Shown here: in pieces, positions 8,192 through 15,993 of the stretch | How positions within the stretch are numbered: the first letter of the stretch is position 1 | Layout: each line of letters opens with the position of its first letter | Assembly (NCBI RefSeq): GCF_042666435.1 | Contig: NZ_JBHTDC010000001.1 | Span: 496,001-560,000, forward strand | Direction of reading: 5' to 3' | From: Allosphingosinicella sp042666435 | GTDB taxonomy: Bacteria > Pseudomonadota > Alphaproteobacteria > Sphingomonadales > Sphingomonadaceae | Length of the DNA stretch: 64,000 nt | Notes under the pieces: model-generated | Databases searched by the model: none | What the model saw: only the letters and a program-made list of their open reading frames with translations | What the model was told of the DNA's origin: nothing | Made by a program: the position numbers and the translations under genes

Positions 8192-9504
8192 TCGGCAGCC
8201 TCCTGCATCGACGCGAGGTCGACGCCGCGCGCCTCGACGATCCGCCGCTCCAGTTCCGGCCGGAAGTGGCGGATGAGGCCCTGGATGGGCCAGGCGGCGG
8301 CATCGCCCAGCGCGCAGATGGTGTGGCCTTCGACCTGCTTGGTGACGTCGAGCAACGTGTCGATCTCGCCGATATCGGCGTTTCCTTCGCGCAGGCGCTC
8401 CATGACGCGCCACATCCAGCCGGTGCCCTCGCGGCAGGGGGTGCACTGGCCGCAGCTCTCATGCTTGTAGAAATAGGAGATGCGGCTGATCGCGCGGACG
8501 ATGTCGGTCGATTTGTCCATCACGATCACCGCCGCCGTGCCGAGGCCGGATTTGAGATCGCGGAGGCCATCGAAGTCCATCGGCGCGTCGATGATCTCGC
8601 GCGCGGGCACGAGCGGGACCGAGGAGCCGCCGGGGATCACCGCGAGGAGGTTGTCCCAGCCGCCCCTGATGCCGCCGCCATGCTTGTCGATCAGCTCGCG
8701 GAACGGGATCGACATGGCCTCTTCGACCACGCAGGGCGTGTTGACGTGGCCGGAGAGCTGGAACAGCTTCGTGCCGGCATTGTTCTCGCGGCCGAAGCCC
8801 TTGAACCAAGCGGCGCCGCGGCGCAGGATGGTCGGGACCGCGGCGATGCTCTCGACATTGTTGACCGTGGTCGGGCAGCCGTAGAGGCCGGCGCCGGCCG
8901 GGAACGGGGGCTTGAGGCGCGGCTTGCCCGGCTTGCCTTCGAGGCTCTCGAGCAAAGCGGTTTCCTCGCCGCAGATATAGGCGCCGGCGCCGCGATGGAC
9001 GAAGACGTCGAAATCATAGCCCGATTTGGCGGCGTTCTTGCCGAGCAAGCCCTTGTCATAGGCCTGCTGGACGGCGGCGAAGAGGGTCTCGGCCTCGCGG
9101 ATGAACTCGCCGCGAATGTAGATGTATGCGGCACGGGCGCGCATCGCGAAGCCAGCGATCAGCGCGCCCTCGATCAGCTTGTGCGGATCGTGGCGGATGA
9201 TCTCGCGGTCCTTGCACGATCCGGGCTCGGATTCGTCGGCGTTGATGACCAGGAAATTGGGGCGGCCTTCGGCGGGCTCCTGGGGCATGAACGACCATTT
9301 GAGGCCGGTCGGGAAGCCGGCCCCGCCGCGGCCGCGCATGCCGGACGCCTTCATCTCCTCGATGATCGCATCCTGCCCGCGCGCCATCAGGCCCTTGGTG
9401 TCGTCCCAGTCGCCACGCTTCATCGCCGCGTCCAGGGTCCACGGCTGGTAGCCGTAGACGTTGGTGAAGATGCGGTCCTTGTCGGTGAGGGAGGTGATGG
9501 TCAT
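8188..9504 (-). CDS. nuoF: NADH-quinone oxidoreductase subunit F
   Basis: NADH-oxidising subunit with FMN and cluster N3, 438 aa. The glycine-rich nucleotide/FMN region GRGGAGFPTGLKW lies near residue 60, and the NADH-binding GAGAYICGEETALLESLEG near residue 175. The 4Fe-4S motif is ESCGQCTPCREG near residue 355, with a further Cys in EGHTICALGDAAAW. It is the first gene after the nuoE-nuoF repeat and is followed by two coupled exported-protein genes instead of directly by nuoG. Confidence 0.98.
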   Translation of the reverse strand: MTITSLTDKDRIFTNVYGYQPWTLDAAMKRGDWDDTKGLMARGQDAIIEEMKASGMRGRGGAGFPTGLKWSFMPQEPAEGRPNFLVINADESEPGSCKDREIIRHDPHKLIEGALIAGFAMRARAAYIYIRGEFIREAETLFAAVQQAYDKGLLGKNAAKSGYDFDVFVHRGAGAYICGEETALLESLEGKPGKPRLKPPFPAGAGLYGCPTTVNNVESIAAVPTILRRGAAWFKGFGRENNAGTKLFQLSGHVNTPCVVEEAMSIPFRELIDKHGGGIRGGWDNLLAVIPGGSSVPLVPAREIIDAPMDFDGLRDLKSGLGTAAVIVMDKSTDIVRAISRISYFYKHESCGQCTPCREGTGWMWRVMERLREGNADIGEIDTLLDVTKQVEGHTICALGDAAAWPIQGLIRHFRPELERRIVEARGVDLASMQEAAE

Positions 9505-9525
9505 GTCCGCACCCCGATATGAGCC

Positions 9526-9593
9526 GTCATCCCAGCGAAAGCTGGGATCTCATTGTTAAGGGGAAAGGAGATTCCAGCTTTCGCTGGAATGAC
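9526..9593. repeat. Palindromic repeat family A, copy 4 (nuoE-nuoF gap)
   Basis: Arms GTCATCCCAGCGAAAGCTGG and CCAGCTTTCGCTGGAATGAC. The right arm is identical to that of copy 1, so copies 1 and 4 belong to one subfamily. Confidence 0.9.
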
Positions 9594-9604
9594 GGGGAAA
9601 AGGT

Positions 9605-10273
9605 TCACGCCCATTCCCCCCGGTAATCGTGATTCTCGCTCGCCATTTCCTTCAGCGTCGTGGGTCCGGTGGCGGGGGCGCTGGTCTGGCGCTCGATCTG
9701 CGGGCCGGGCTTCGGCGTTTCCCCACGCGCGAGAGCTTCGAGAATGGCGGTCATGCTCTCGAAGGTCAGATCCTCGTAATTGTCGTCGTTGATCTGGACC
9801 ATCGGCGCGTTGGCGCAGACGCCGAGACACTCGACCTCGGCCAGGGTGAACAGGCCGTCCTCGGTCGTGTGGCCCTTCTTCAGGCCCTTGGCATAGCAGG
9901 CCTCCAGTACGTCGTCGGACCCGCGCAACATGCAGGGCGTGGTGCCGCAGACCTGGACATGGTGGCGGCCGACCGGCGCCAGGTTGAACATGGTGTAGAA
10001 GGTCGCAACCTCGTAGGCGCGCATGTAGGGCATATCGAGATAGGCGGCGACATATTCGATCACCGGGACGGGGAGCCAGCCCTGAGTCTGCGTCTCCGCC
10101 CCGACCTGCCGTTGGGCGAGGTCGAACAAAGGAATGATCGCGCTATGCTGCCGCCCCGGCGGATAGCGGCCGACGACGACCTTCGCCTGCTTCTCATTCT
10201 CATCCGTCCACGCGAACCCGCCCCAGCGGGCGCGGATTTCGGCCGCGTTGAGGCCCGAATGACTATCAGTCAT
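9605..10273 (-). CDS. nuoE: NADH-quinone oxidoreductase subunit E
   Basis: Thioredoxin-fold 2Fe-2S subunit (cluster N1a) of the NADH dehydrogenase module, 222 aa. The four cluster cysteines are in CGTTPCMLRG and ECLGVCANAP. The start at ATG 10273 (MTDSHSGLNAAEIR) is preferred over one seven codons upstream because family homology begins here; it overlaps the upstream small gene by eight bases (ATGACTGA). The C-terminal ~45 residues are Pro/Thr-rich and probably disordered. Confidence 0.96.
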   Translation of the reverse strand: MTDSHSGLNAAEIRARWGGFAWTDENEKQAKVVVGRYPPGRQHSAIIPLFDLAQRQVGAETQTQGWLPVPVIEYVAAYLDMPYMRAYEVATFYTMFNLAPVGRHHVQVCGTTPCMLRGSDDVLEACYAKGLKKGHTTEDGLFTLAEVECLGVCANAPMVQINDDNYEDLTFESMTAILEALARGETPKPGPQIERQTSAPATGPTTLKEMASENHDYRGEWA

Positions 10274-10622
10274 GAGCCTTCTCCACTTCCGCAATCTCGA
10301 CTGAACTGATTTTTTGTCCCGAGAACTGCACTAATGTATACCATTCGCTCGGTCTTTGGCCCAAGCCGCAAACCCACCTCACGTTAACTTGGTATGCTGT
10401 AGACGGGGACTTAAAAGCGTGATTTACTGCGCACCCTTCGAGCCGCTTTAATTTTGCTGCGCCTTCCGGAGCTATCGGTTTGGTAAAGTCCTCCGGGTTG
10501 GGTGTCACACCCGATTGAACGGCCACAATGAAGCGCTCCACGATTGGCTGTAGGTGCGCCACACTAGGCAAGTCGGCTTGTCCGGAAACGGAAAGACCAA
10601 TCATCGCAAGGAACGCGCTCAT
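10266..10622 (-). CDS. Small probably exported protein between nuoD and nuoE
   Basis: 118 aa, not recognised. The first ~16 residues (MSAFLAMIGLSVSGQA) are hydrophobic and could serve as a short signal peptide, although there is no basic residue before them. The rest is a small domain with two cysteines, in LEGCAVNH and RWVCGLGQRP. It is clamped between nuoD (ATGA overlap at 10619-10622) and nuoE (eight-base overlap), so it must be co-translated with complex I. Its base composition is lower in GC than the flanking nuo genes, which hints at later acquisition. It shows no repeat unit like the pair downstream of nuoF. Confidence 0.8.
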   Translation of the reverse strand: MSAFLAMIGLSVSGQADLPSVAHLQPIVERFIVAVQSGVTPNPEDFTKPIAPEGAAKLKRLEGCAVNHAFKSPSTAYQVNVRWVCGLGQRPSEWYTLVQFSGQKISSVEIAEVEKAHD

Positions 10623-11854
10623 CGGTCGCACTCCCCGAAGACGATATCCATGGCGCCCAAGATGGCGGTGGTGTCGGCGAGCATGTGGCCGCGGCTCATG
10701 AAGTCCATCGCCTGGAGGTGGCTGAAGGCGGTGGGGCGGATCTTGACGCGATAGGGTTTGTTCGAGCCGTCCGAGACCAAATAGATGCCGAACTCGCCCT
10801 TGGGGCTCTCGGTCGCGACATAGACTTCGCCGGCCGGCACGTGGAAGCCCTCGGTGTAGAGCTTGAAGTGGTGGATGAGCGCTTCCATCGACTGCTTCAT
10901 CTCGCCGCGCTTGGGCGGGACCACCTTGCGGTCCAAAGAGGCGATCGGGCCCTCGGGCATTTCGCTCAGGCACTGCTTGATGATGCGTGCGGACTGGCGC
11001 ACTTCCTCGACGCGGACCATCATCCGGTCGTAGCAATCGCCCTTGGTGCCGACCGGAATCTCGAAGTCCATCCGGTCGTAGACGTCATAAGGTTGCGACT
11101 TGCGAATGTCCCAGGGAATGCCTGCGGCGCGGATCATCGGGCCGGAAAAGCCCCAGGCCAATGCGTCCGCCTTCGAGACCACGGCGATATCGACGTTGCG
11201 CTGCTTGAAGATACGGTTGTCGACCACCAGGCTCAGCGCATCCTCGAACAGGCCGAACAGCCGGTTGTCGATCCAGTCGGCGATGTCGGCGAGCAGTTTC
11301 AGCGGCACGTCCTGGTGGACGCCGCCGGGCCGGAAATAGGCGGCATGCATCCGCGCGCCCGACGCCCGCTCGAAGAAGTTCATGCAGTCTTCGCGCAGCT
11401 CGAACAGCCACAGGTTCGGCGTCATCGCGCCGACGTCCATGACGTGGCTGCCGATGTTGAGCAGGTGGTTCGAGATGCGGGTCAGCTCGGCGAAGAGCAC
11501 GCGCAGATATTGCGCGCGGAGCGGCACCTCGAGGTCGAGCAATTTCTCGATCGCGAGGACGTAGCTATGCTCCTGGCAGAGCGGCGAGGCGTAATCGAGG
11601 CGGTCCATATAAGGGAGCGCCTGGAGGTAGGTCTTATATTCGCACAATTTCTCGGTGCCCCGGTGGAGCAGGCCGATATGGGGGTCCACGCGCTCGACGA
11701 TTTCGCCGTCCAGTTCGAGCACGAGGCGGAGCACGCCGTGAGCTGCCGGGTGCTGCGGACCGAAGTTGATCGTGTAATTGGCGATCTCGGAAGCGGTCGC
11801 GCCTTCGGTGGCGACCTCTTCCTCGGTCCAGATGGCGGTGCGGGTGTCAGTCAC
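10619..11854 (-). CDS. nuoD: NADH-quinone oxidoreductase subunit D
   Basis: 49-kDa-type subunit that forms the quinone site with NuoB; separate from NuoC here. 411 aa from GTG 11854 (MTDTRTAIWTEEEV). A TTG two codons upstream is possible but less likely. Typical features are NFGPQHPAAHGVLRLVLEL, GLLHRGTEKL and the conserved C-terminus DIVFGECDR. It overlaps the downstream small gene by four bases. Upstream is a 103-bp gap with a palindromic repeat. Confidence 0.97.
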   Translation of the reverse strand: MTDTRTAIWTEEEVATEGATASEIANYTINFGPQHPAAHGVLRLVLELDGEIVERVDPHIGLLHRGTEKLCEYKTYLQALPYMDRLDYASPLCQEHSYVLAIEKLLDLEVPLRAQYLRVLFAELTRISNHLLNIGSHVMDVGAMTPNLWLFELREDCMNFFERASGARMHAAYFRPGGVHQDVPLKLLADIADWIDNRLFGLFEDALSLVVDNRIFKQRNVDIAVVSKADALAWGFSGPMIRAAGIPWDIRKSQPYDVYDRMDFEIPVGTKGDCYDRMMVRVEEVRQSARIIKQCLSEMPEGPIASLDRKVVPPKRGEMKQSMEALIHHFKLYTEGFHVPAGEVYVATESPKGEFGIYLVSDGSNKPYRVKIRPTAFSHLQAMDFMSRGHMLADTTAILGAMDIVFGECDR

Positions 11855-11866
11855 GAGCAAAACTCC

Positions 11867-11946
11867 GTCATCCCGGCGGAAGCCGGGATCTCAGGACTAG
11901 AGGACACAGCGGGTCTCCACGAGACCCCGGCCTTCGCCGGGGTGAC
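11867..11946. repeat. Palindromic repeat family A, copy 5 (nuoC-nuoD gap)
   Basis: Arms GTCATCCCGGCGGAAGCCGG and CCTTCGCCGGGGTGAC, inverted. It is the fifth copy in the operon and again sits in a gap where neighbouring genes do not overlap. Confidence 0.9.
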
Positions 11947-11957
11947 GAACTGCACGC

Positions 11958-12632
11958 TCATTTCTTCACCTCGGCGACCTTCTCGTCGGCCTTGACCGGG
12001 CTCGGCGCGCCGGCCTGCTGCGGCTGCACCTTCTCGTCACCGGGCAGGATATATTCCGCCCCTTCCCACGGGCTCATGAAGTCGAAATCGCGGAAATCCT
12101 GGGCGAGCTTGACCGGCTCGTACACCACCCGCTTCTGCTCCTCGGAATAACGCAGCTCGACATAGCCGGTGAGCGGGAAGTCCTTGCGCTGCGGATGTCC
12201 CCGAAAGCCGTAATCGGTGAGGATGCGGCGGAGATCCGGATTGCCGTCGAACAGGACGCCGTACATGTCGAAGACCTCCCGCTCCAGCCAGCCGGCGACA
12301 GGCCAGAGGCCGGTCACGGAAGGCACCGGCTTCTCCTCGTCGGTAGCGACACGGACGCGGATGCGATGATTCTTCGTCACCGACAGGAGGTGGTAGACCA
12401 CGTCGAACCGCTCCGCGCGGCCGGGATAGTCGACGCCCGCTATCTCCATCAGCTGCTGATAGGCGAAATCGTCGCGCAAGGTGCGCATCACATCGACGAT
12501 GCTCTCGCGACGGACGGTGATCGAGACTTCTCCGACCGCGTCCTTCGCATCGACGAAAGCCTCGCCGATCGCGGCCTTCACCGCGTCGATCACGCCTTCG
12601 ATGGAGGCGATCCTGGGTGCCGGACTTGCCAC
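11958..12632 (-). CDS. nuoC: NADH-quinone oxidoreductase subunit C
   Basis: 30-kDa-type peripheral-arm subunit, 224 aa from GTG 12632 (MASPAPRIASIEGV). The family signature is EREVFDMYGVLFDGNPDLRR followed by DYGFRGHPQRKDFPL. The last ~25 residues are a Pro/Lys/Glu-rich tail after the conserved core, as in related alphaproteobacteria. It starts only three bases after the nuoB stop. Confidence 0.97.
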   Translation of the reverse strand: MASPAPRIASIEGVIDAVKAAIGEAFVDAKDAVGEVSITVRRESIVDVMRTLRDDFAYQQLMEIAGVDYPGRAERFDVVYHLLSVTKNHRIRVRVATDEEKPVPSVTGLWPVAGWLEREVFDMYGVLFDGNPDLRRILTDYGFRGHPQRKDFPLTGYVELRYSEEQKRVVYEPVKLAQDFRDFDFMSPWEGAEYILPGDEKVQPQQAGAPSPVKADEKVAEVKK

Positions 12633-12635
12633 GGG

Positions 12636-13190
12636 TCAGCGCTCGATCGTTCCGATGCGGCGGATTTTCCGCTGCAATTGCATGATGCCGTAGAGCAAGG
12701 CCTCGGCGGTCGGCGGACAGCCGGGGACGTAGATGTCGACCGGCACGATGCGGTCGCAGCCGCGCACGACCGAATAGCTGTAATGATAATAGCCGCCGCC
12801 ATTGGCGCAGCTGCCCATCGAGATGACGTAGCGCGGCTCCGACATCTGGTCGTAGACGCGTCTGAGCGCCGGCGCCATTTTGTTGCACAGGGTGCCGGCG
12901 ACAATCATCACGTCCGACTGGCGCGGGCTCGCGCGCGGCGCCGCCCCGAAACGCTCCAGATCGTAACGCGGCATGTTCACGTGGATCATCTCGACCGCGC
13001 AGCAGGCGAGGCCGAAGGTCATCCACCACAGCGACCCGGTACGGGCCCAGGTGAACAAATCCTCGGTCGAGGTGACCAGGAAACCCTTGTCCGAGACTTC
13101 GGACTGGAGGTCGCGGAAGAAGGCTTCGTCCGGCTGCTGGATATCGGACGGACGCGGATTTTCGTGACGCGGATCGAGGATCACTCCCAT
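12636..13190 (-). CDS. nuoB: NADH-quinone oxidoreductase subunit B
   Basis: Carries the terminal 4Fe-4S cluster N2, which reduces quinone. 184 aa from ATG 13190 (MGVILDPRHENPRP). The ligand cysteines are visible in FGLACCAVEM, SMGSCANGGGYY and VPGCPPTAEAL, including the tandem Cys-Cys typical of N2. It overlaps the 3' end of nuoA by ten bases. Confidence 0.98.
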   Translation of the reverse strand: MGVILDPRHENPRPSDIQQPDEAFFRDLQSEVSDKGFLVTSTEDLFTWARTGSLWWMTFGLACCAVEMIHVNMPRYDLERFGAAPRASPRQSDVMIVAGTLCNKMAPALRRVYDQMSEPRYVISMGSCANGGGYYHYSYSVVRGCDRIVPVDIYVPGCPPTAEALLYGIMQLQRKIRRIGTIER

Positions 13191-13558
13191 TCGAGCGCTC
13201 CCTTCTTCCAGGCATAAACGAGGCCGAGCGTGAGCTCGAAGAGGAAGATCATCATCGCCGCCCAACCGGCGACGCCGATCGCCCCCAGAGACACCGCCCA
13301 GGGGAAGAGGAAAGCGGCTTCGAGGTCGAAGACGATGAACAGGATGGCGACGAGGTAGAAGCGCACGTCGAACATCGAGCGGCTGTCCTCGAAAGCGGGA
13401 AAGCCGCATTCATATTCGGCCAGCTTGTCCGGATAGGGTTGGGCCGAACCGGTCAGCCGCGAAACGATCATCGGCAGCACGACGAACGCGGTCGACAAAG
13501 CGAGCGCCACGCCGAGGAACAACAGGATAGGCAGATAACCGGCGGCGACGGACGCCAT
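13181..13558 (-). CDS. nuoA: NADH-quinone oxidoreductase subunit A
   Basis: First gene of the complex I operon: small membrane subunit, 125 aa, three hydrophobic helices. The conserved acidic loop EYECGFPAFEDSRSMFDVRFY and the second-helix LFIVFDLEAAFLFPWA are characteristic. A CTGGAGAG ribosome-binding site lies just upstream of ATG 13558. Confidence 0.97.
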   Translation of the reverse strand: MASVAAGYLPILLFLGVALALSTAFVVLPMIVSRLTGSAQPYPDKLAEYECGFPAFEDSRSMFDVRFYLVAILFIVFDLEAAFLFPWAVSLGAIGVAGWAAMMIFLFELTLGLVYAWKKGALEWE

Positions 13559-13592
13559 CGAGACTCTCCAGGGGCTTGCGAGTTGCGGCGGC

Positions 13593-13620
13593 TTCTAGGA
13601 CCGGGGCCGCGATGAGGCAA
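13593..13620 (-). promoter_or_regulatory. Possible promoter of the nuo operon
   Basis: On the minus strand TTGCCT and CTAGAA are 16 bases apart, about 35 bases before nuoA. The boxes fit a housekeeping promoter only loosely; this is an eye-read guess in the only gap available for the operon promoter. Confidence 0.3.
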
Positions 13621-13690
13621 GGCTTGGCGGCGGTGAGAATCGTTCGCAGGACGCGGAGGCTTGGACTTCAAGGCCCAGCGTCATCCCTGC

Positions 13691-13772
13691 GTCACCCTGA
13701 ACTCGTTTCAGGGTCCGACTTTCCGCCTTCTCGGCGGCTCAAAAATGGATGCTGAAACAAGTTCAGCATGAC
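13691..13772. repeat. Palindromic repeat family B, copy 1
   Basis: Arms GTCACCCTGAACTCGTTTCA and TGAAACAAGTTCAGCATGAC. A second copy lies between ubiE and ubiB. It lies in the nuoA to phosphatase gap. Confidence 0.85.
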
Positions 13773-13781
13773 GGGGACGAA

Positions 13782-14600
13782 CTAGGCGCGCAGAGCTTTG
13801 GCGACGAGCTTGTGGAGCCTCGAGTGGAGCTGGTCGTTGGCGGCGAGGAATTCGTCGCGTTCGATCATCCTGTCGCCGCCGCGGAAATCGGTGACGAAGC
13901 CGCCCGCCTCGCGGACCAGCAAGATGCCGGCGGCGACGTCCCATTCCTCCAGATTCTCTTCCCAGAAGCCGTCATAGCGGCCGGCGGCGACCCAGGCGAG
14001 ATCGAGCGCGGCCGAGCCGAAGCGGCGGATGCCGGCGACTTCGGGCGCGACCGCGGCGAGGATGCGGTTGAAACGATCGATGTCGCCATGGCCCTTATAG
14101 GGGATGCCGGTGGCGATGAGCGCATCCGAGAGGTCGCGGCGCGCGGAAACGCGGAGGCGCCGCTCATTGTGCCAGGCGCCCCTGCCCTTCTCGGCCCAGA
14201 AGCTCTCGTCGGTGAGCGGCTGATAGACCAGGCCCTGCGTAATCTCGCCGGGGCCACCGCCGGGCTTCGGTTCCTGGACGGCGATGGAGATGGCGAAATG
14301 GGGGATGCCGTGGAGGAAATTCGACGTGCCGTCGATCGGATCGACGATCCAGCGAGGCTTGGCGGGATCGCCGGCGATGGCGCCGCCTTCCTCCATCAGG
14401 AAGCCCCAATCCGGGCGGGCATGGCGGAGTTCCTCCATCACCGTCTGCTCGGCATTCTTGTCGGCCATCGAGACGAAGTCGGCCGGGCCCTTGCGGCTGA
14501 CCTGCAACTGCTCGACCTCGCCGAAATCGCGGCGGATGCGCGGCGCCGCCTTGCGCGCGGCGCGCTGCATGACGGTAATGAGGCCGCTGTGCGAAACCAT
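13782..14600 (-). CDS. Inositol monophosphatase family protein (SuhB-like)
   Basis: Mg-dependent, Li-sensitive phosphatase superfamily; substrate could be inositol phosphate, a nucleotide bisphosphate or another sugar phosphate. 272 aa. Metal-site motifs are EEGGAI near residue 70, DPIDGTSNF near 87, and EEWDVAAGILLVREAGG near 220. GSAALDLAWVAAGRYDGF is also typical of the family. The final repeat-derived sequence upstream separates it from efp, so the two may share a transcript, but this is not shown. Confidence 0.9.
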   Translation of the reverse strand: MVSHSGLITVMQRAARKAAPRIRRDFGEVEQLQVSRKGPADFVSMADKNAEQTVMEELRHARPDWGFLMEEGGAIAGDPAKPRWIVDPIDGTSNFLHGIPHFAISIAVQEPKPGGGPGEITQGLVYQPLTDESFWAEKGRGAWHNERRLRVSARRDLSDALIATGIPYKGHGDIDRFNRILAAVAPEVAGIRRFGSAALDLAWVAAGRYDGFWEENLEEWDVAAGILLVREAGGFVTDFRGGDRMIERDEFLAANDQLHSRLHKLVAKALRA

Positions 14601-14607
14601 TGGAACT

Positions 14608-14709
14608 CCGTTCGTGTCGAGCGCAGTCGAGACACCCTTTCGAGCGGAGGCGAGAAGAAGACCTCGGCTTCGCTCGGCAGCGCCCCTCGACTTCGCTCGG
14701 GGCGAACGG
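14608..14709. repeat. Palindromic repeat family C, copy 1
   Basis: Outer arms CCGTTCGTGTCGAGCGCAGT and CTTCGCTCGGGGCGAACGG in inverted orientation, with an inner GAGCGGAGGCGAG / CTCGGCTTCGCTCGG pair. About 102 bp. Copies 2 and 3 are at 20680-20782 and 35903-36003. Confidence 0.9.
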
Positions 14710-14727
14710 GTCTCTTCCCGCTCCTGG

Positions 14728-15291
14728 TTAGTCCGCCCTGCGGACGTAGGTCTGTTCGTAAACGTCGACGACGATCCGGGTTCCCGCGCCGATATGCGGC
14801 GGCACCATCACGCGGACGCCGTTTTCGAGGATCGCCGGCTTGTAGCTGGACGAAGCCGTCTGGCCCTTCACCACCGCGTCCGCCTCGACGATCAGCGCCT
14901 CGATCGTATCGGGGAGCTGCACCGAGATCGGGCGCTCGTCGTACAATTCCATCACCACATCCATGCCGTCCTGGAGGAAGGCCGCGGCGTCGCCGAGGAG
15001 GTCGGCGGGCAAGGTGATCTGCTCGTAATTTTCCTTGTCCATGAAGGTCAGGGCATCCCCGTCGCGAAACAGGAACTGGAAATCCTTCGTGTCGAGCCGG
15101 ACGCGCTCGACCGTCTCGGCGGAGCGGAAGCGGACATTGTTCTTGCGGCCGTCGATGAGGTTCTTGAGCTCCACCTGCATATAGGCGCCGCCCTTGCCGG
15201 GCTGGGTGTGCTGGATCTTCACGGCGCGCCAGATGCCGCCTTCATATTCGATGATGTTGCCGGGACGAATGTCCACGCCGCTGATCTTCAT
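14728..15291 (-). CDS. efp: Translation elongation factor P
   Basis: Binds stalled ribosomes and helps form peptide bonds at polyproline stretches. 187 aa, the normal length, from ATG 15291 (MKISGVDIRPGNIIEYEGG). The tip of domain I reads QPGKGGAY, so Lys33 is in the position that is modified in many bacteria. The three beta-barrel domains appear complete and it ends YEQTYVRRAD. A longer open frame upstream has no family similarity. Confidence 0.97.
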   Translation of the reverse strand: MKISGVDIRPGNIIEYEGGIWRAVKIQHTQPGKGGAYMQVELKNLIDGRKNNVRFRSAETVERVRLDTKDFQFLFRDGDALTFMDKENYEQITLPADLLGDAAAFLQDGMDVVMELYDERPISVQLPDTIEALIVEADAVVKGQTASSSYKPAILENGVRVMVPPHIGAGTRIVVDVYEQTYVRRAD

Positions 15292-15360
15292 GTCCGTCTC
15301 ACAATTTTGAAAAGAGCCGGGCGCGCTGTAGCGGGAGGCTTCCACATATTCAATTGCCCG

Positions 15361-15993
15361 TCATTCCCTGCCGGCAAGCAGGGGATAAGGATTGATCGCG
15401 CTGCCTTCCCACCAGCCCTCGCCGGGCTCCATGCGGTGGATCGCGAAGTGGAGATGGGGGCCGTCGGGATTGGCGTTGCCGGTGCTGCCGACCCGGCCGA
15501 TCGGGGTGCCGCGCCTGACCTGCTGCCCCTCCCGCAACCCGCGCGCATAATCATGCAGATGGGCGTAATAATATACCCAGCGCTGGTCGTCGGATCGGAC
15601 ATAGGCGGTGACGCCGCCGCCGCCGTCGCTGAAGAACAGCTTTTCGATCCGCCCCGGCGCCGCCGCGACGACCGGCGTGCCCCGATCCGCCATGATGTCG
15701 ATCGCGTCATGCACTCTGGCGCCGCCGGCCCGTGCCTGCGTGAACGTATCGACGAGCTGGCCGGGCTTCACTCCCGCCACCGGAATGGCGAGGCCGGTGG
15801 GGCCGACGACGAGGCCTTCCGCGATCTCCACCTTGCCCGCGCCCTCGGTCTCGACCGTCGCCGTGTCGCCGGCCCCCTCCACGCCGCTATCGTCCCCCGC
15901 ATTGCTGTAGGCGATGATCCAGAAGAGGCTGGTCACGAAGGCGACGATGATCGCGGTGGCGATATTGGTCGCCCAGAGCCTGAACCTCGTCAA
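15361..15993 (-). CDS. M23 family metallopeptidase (LytM-like), membrane-anchored
   Basis: 210 aa. One N-terminal membrane helix (IATAIIVAFVTSLFWIIAY) is followed by a periplasmic linker and a peptidase_M23 domain. Zinc-site motifs are HDAIDIMADRGTPV (Asp but HxxxD arrangement) and PHLHFAIH near the C-terminus. The start is inferred as TTG 15993, because no ATG or GTG in frame precedes the membrane helix and the TTG overlaps the stop of the L,D-transpeptidase gene (TTGA). Both products act on peptidoglycan, so coupling makes functional sense. Confidence 0.88.
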   Translation of the reverse strand: MTRFRLWATNIATAIIVAFVTSLFWIIAYSNAGDDSGVEGAGDTATVETEGAGKVEIAEGLVVGPTGLAIPVAGVKPGQLVDTFTQARAGGARVHDAIDIMADRGTPVVAAAPGRIEKLFFSDGGGGVTAYVRSDDQRWVYYYAHLHDYARGLREGQQVRRGTPIGRVGSTGNANPDGPHLHFAIHRMEPGEGWWEGSAINPYPLLAGRE

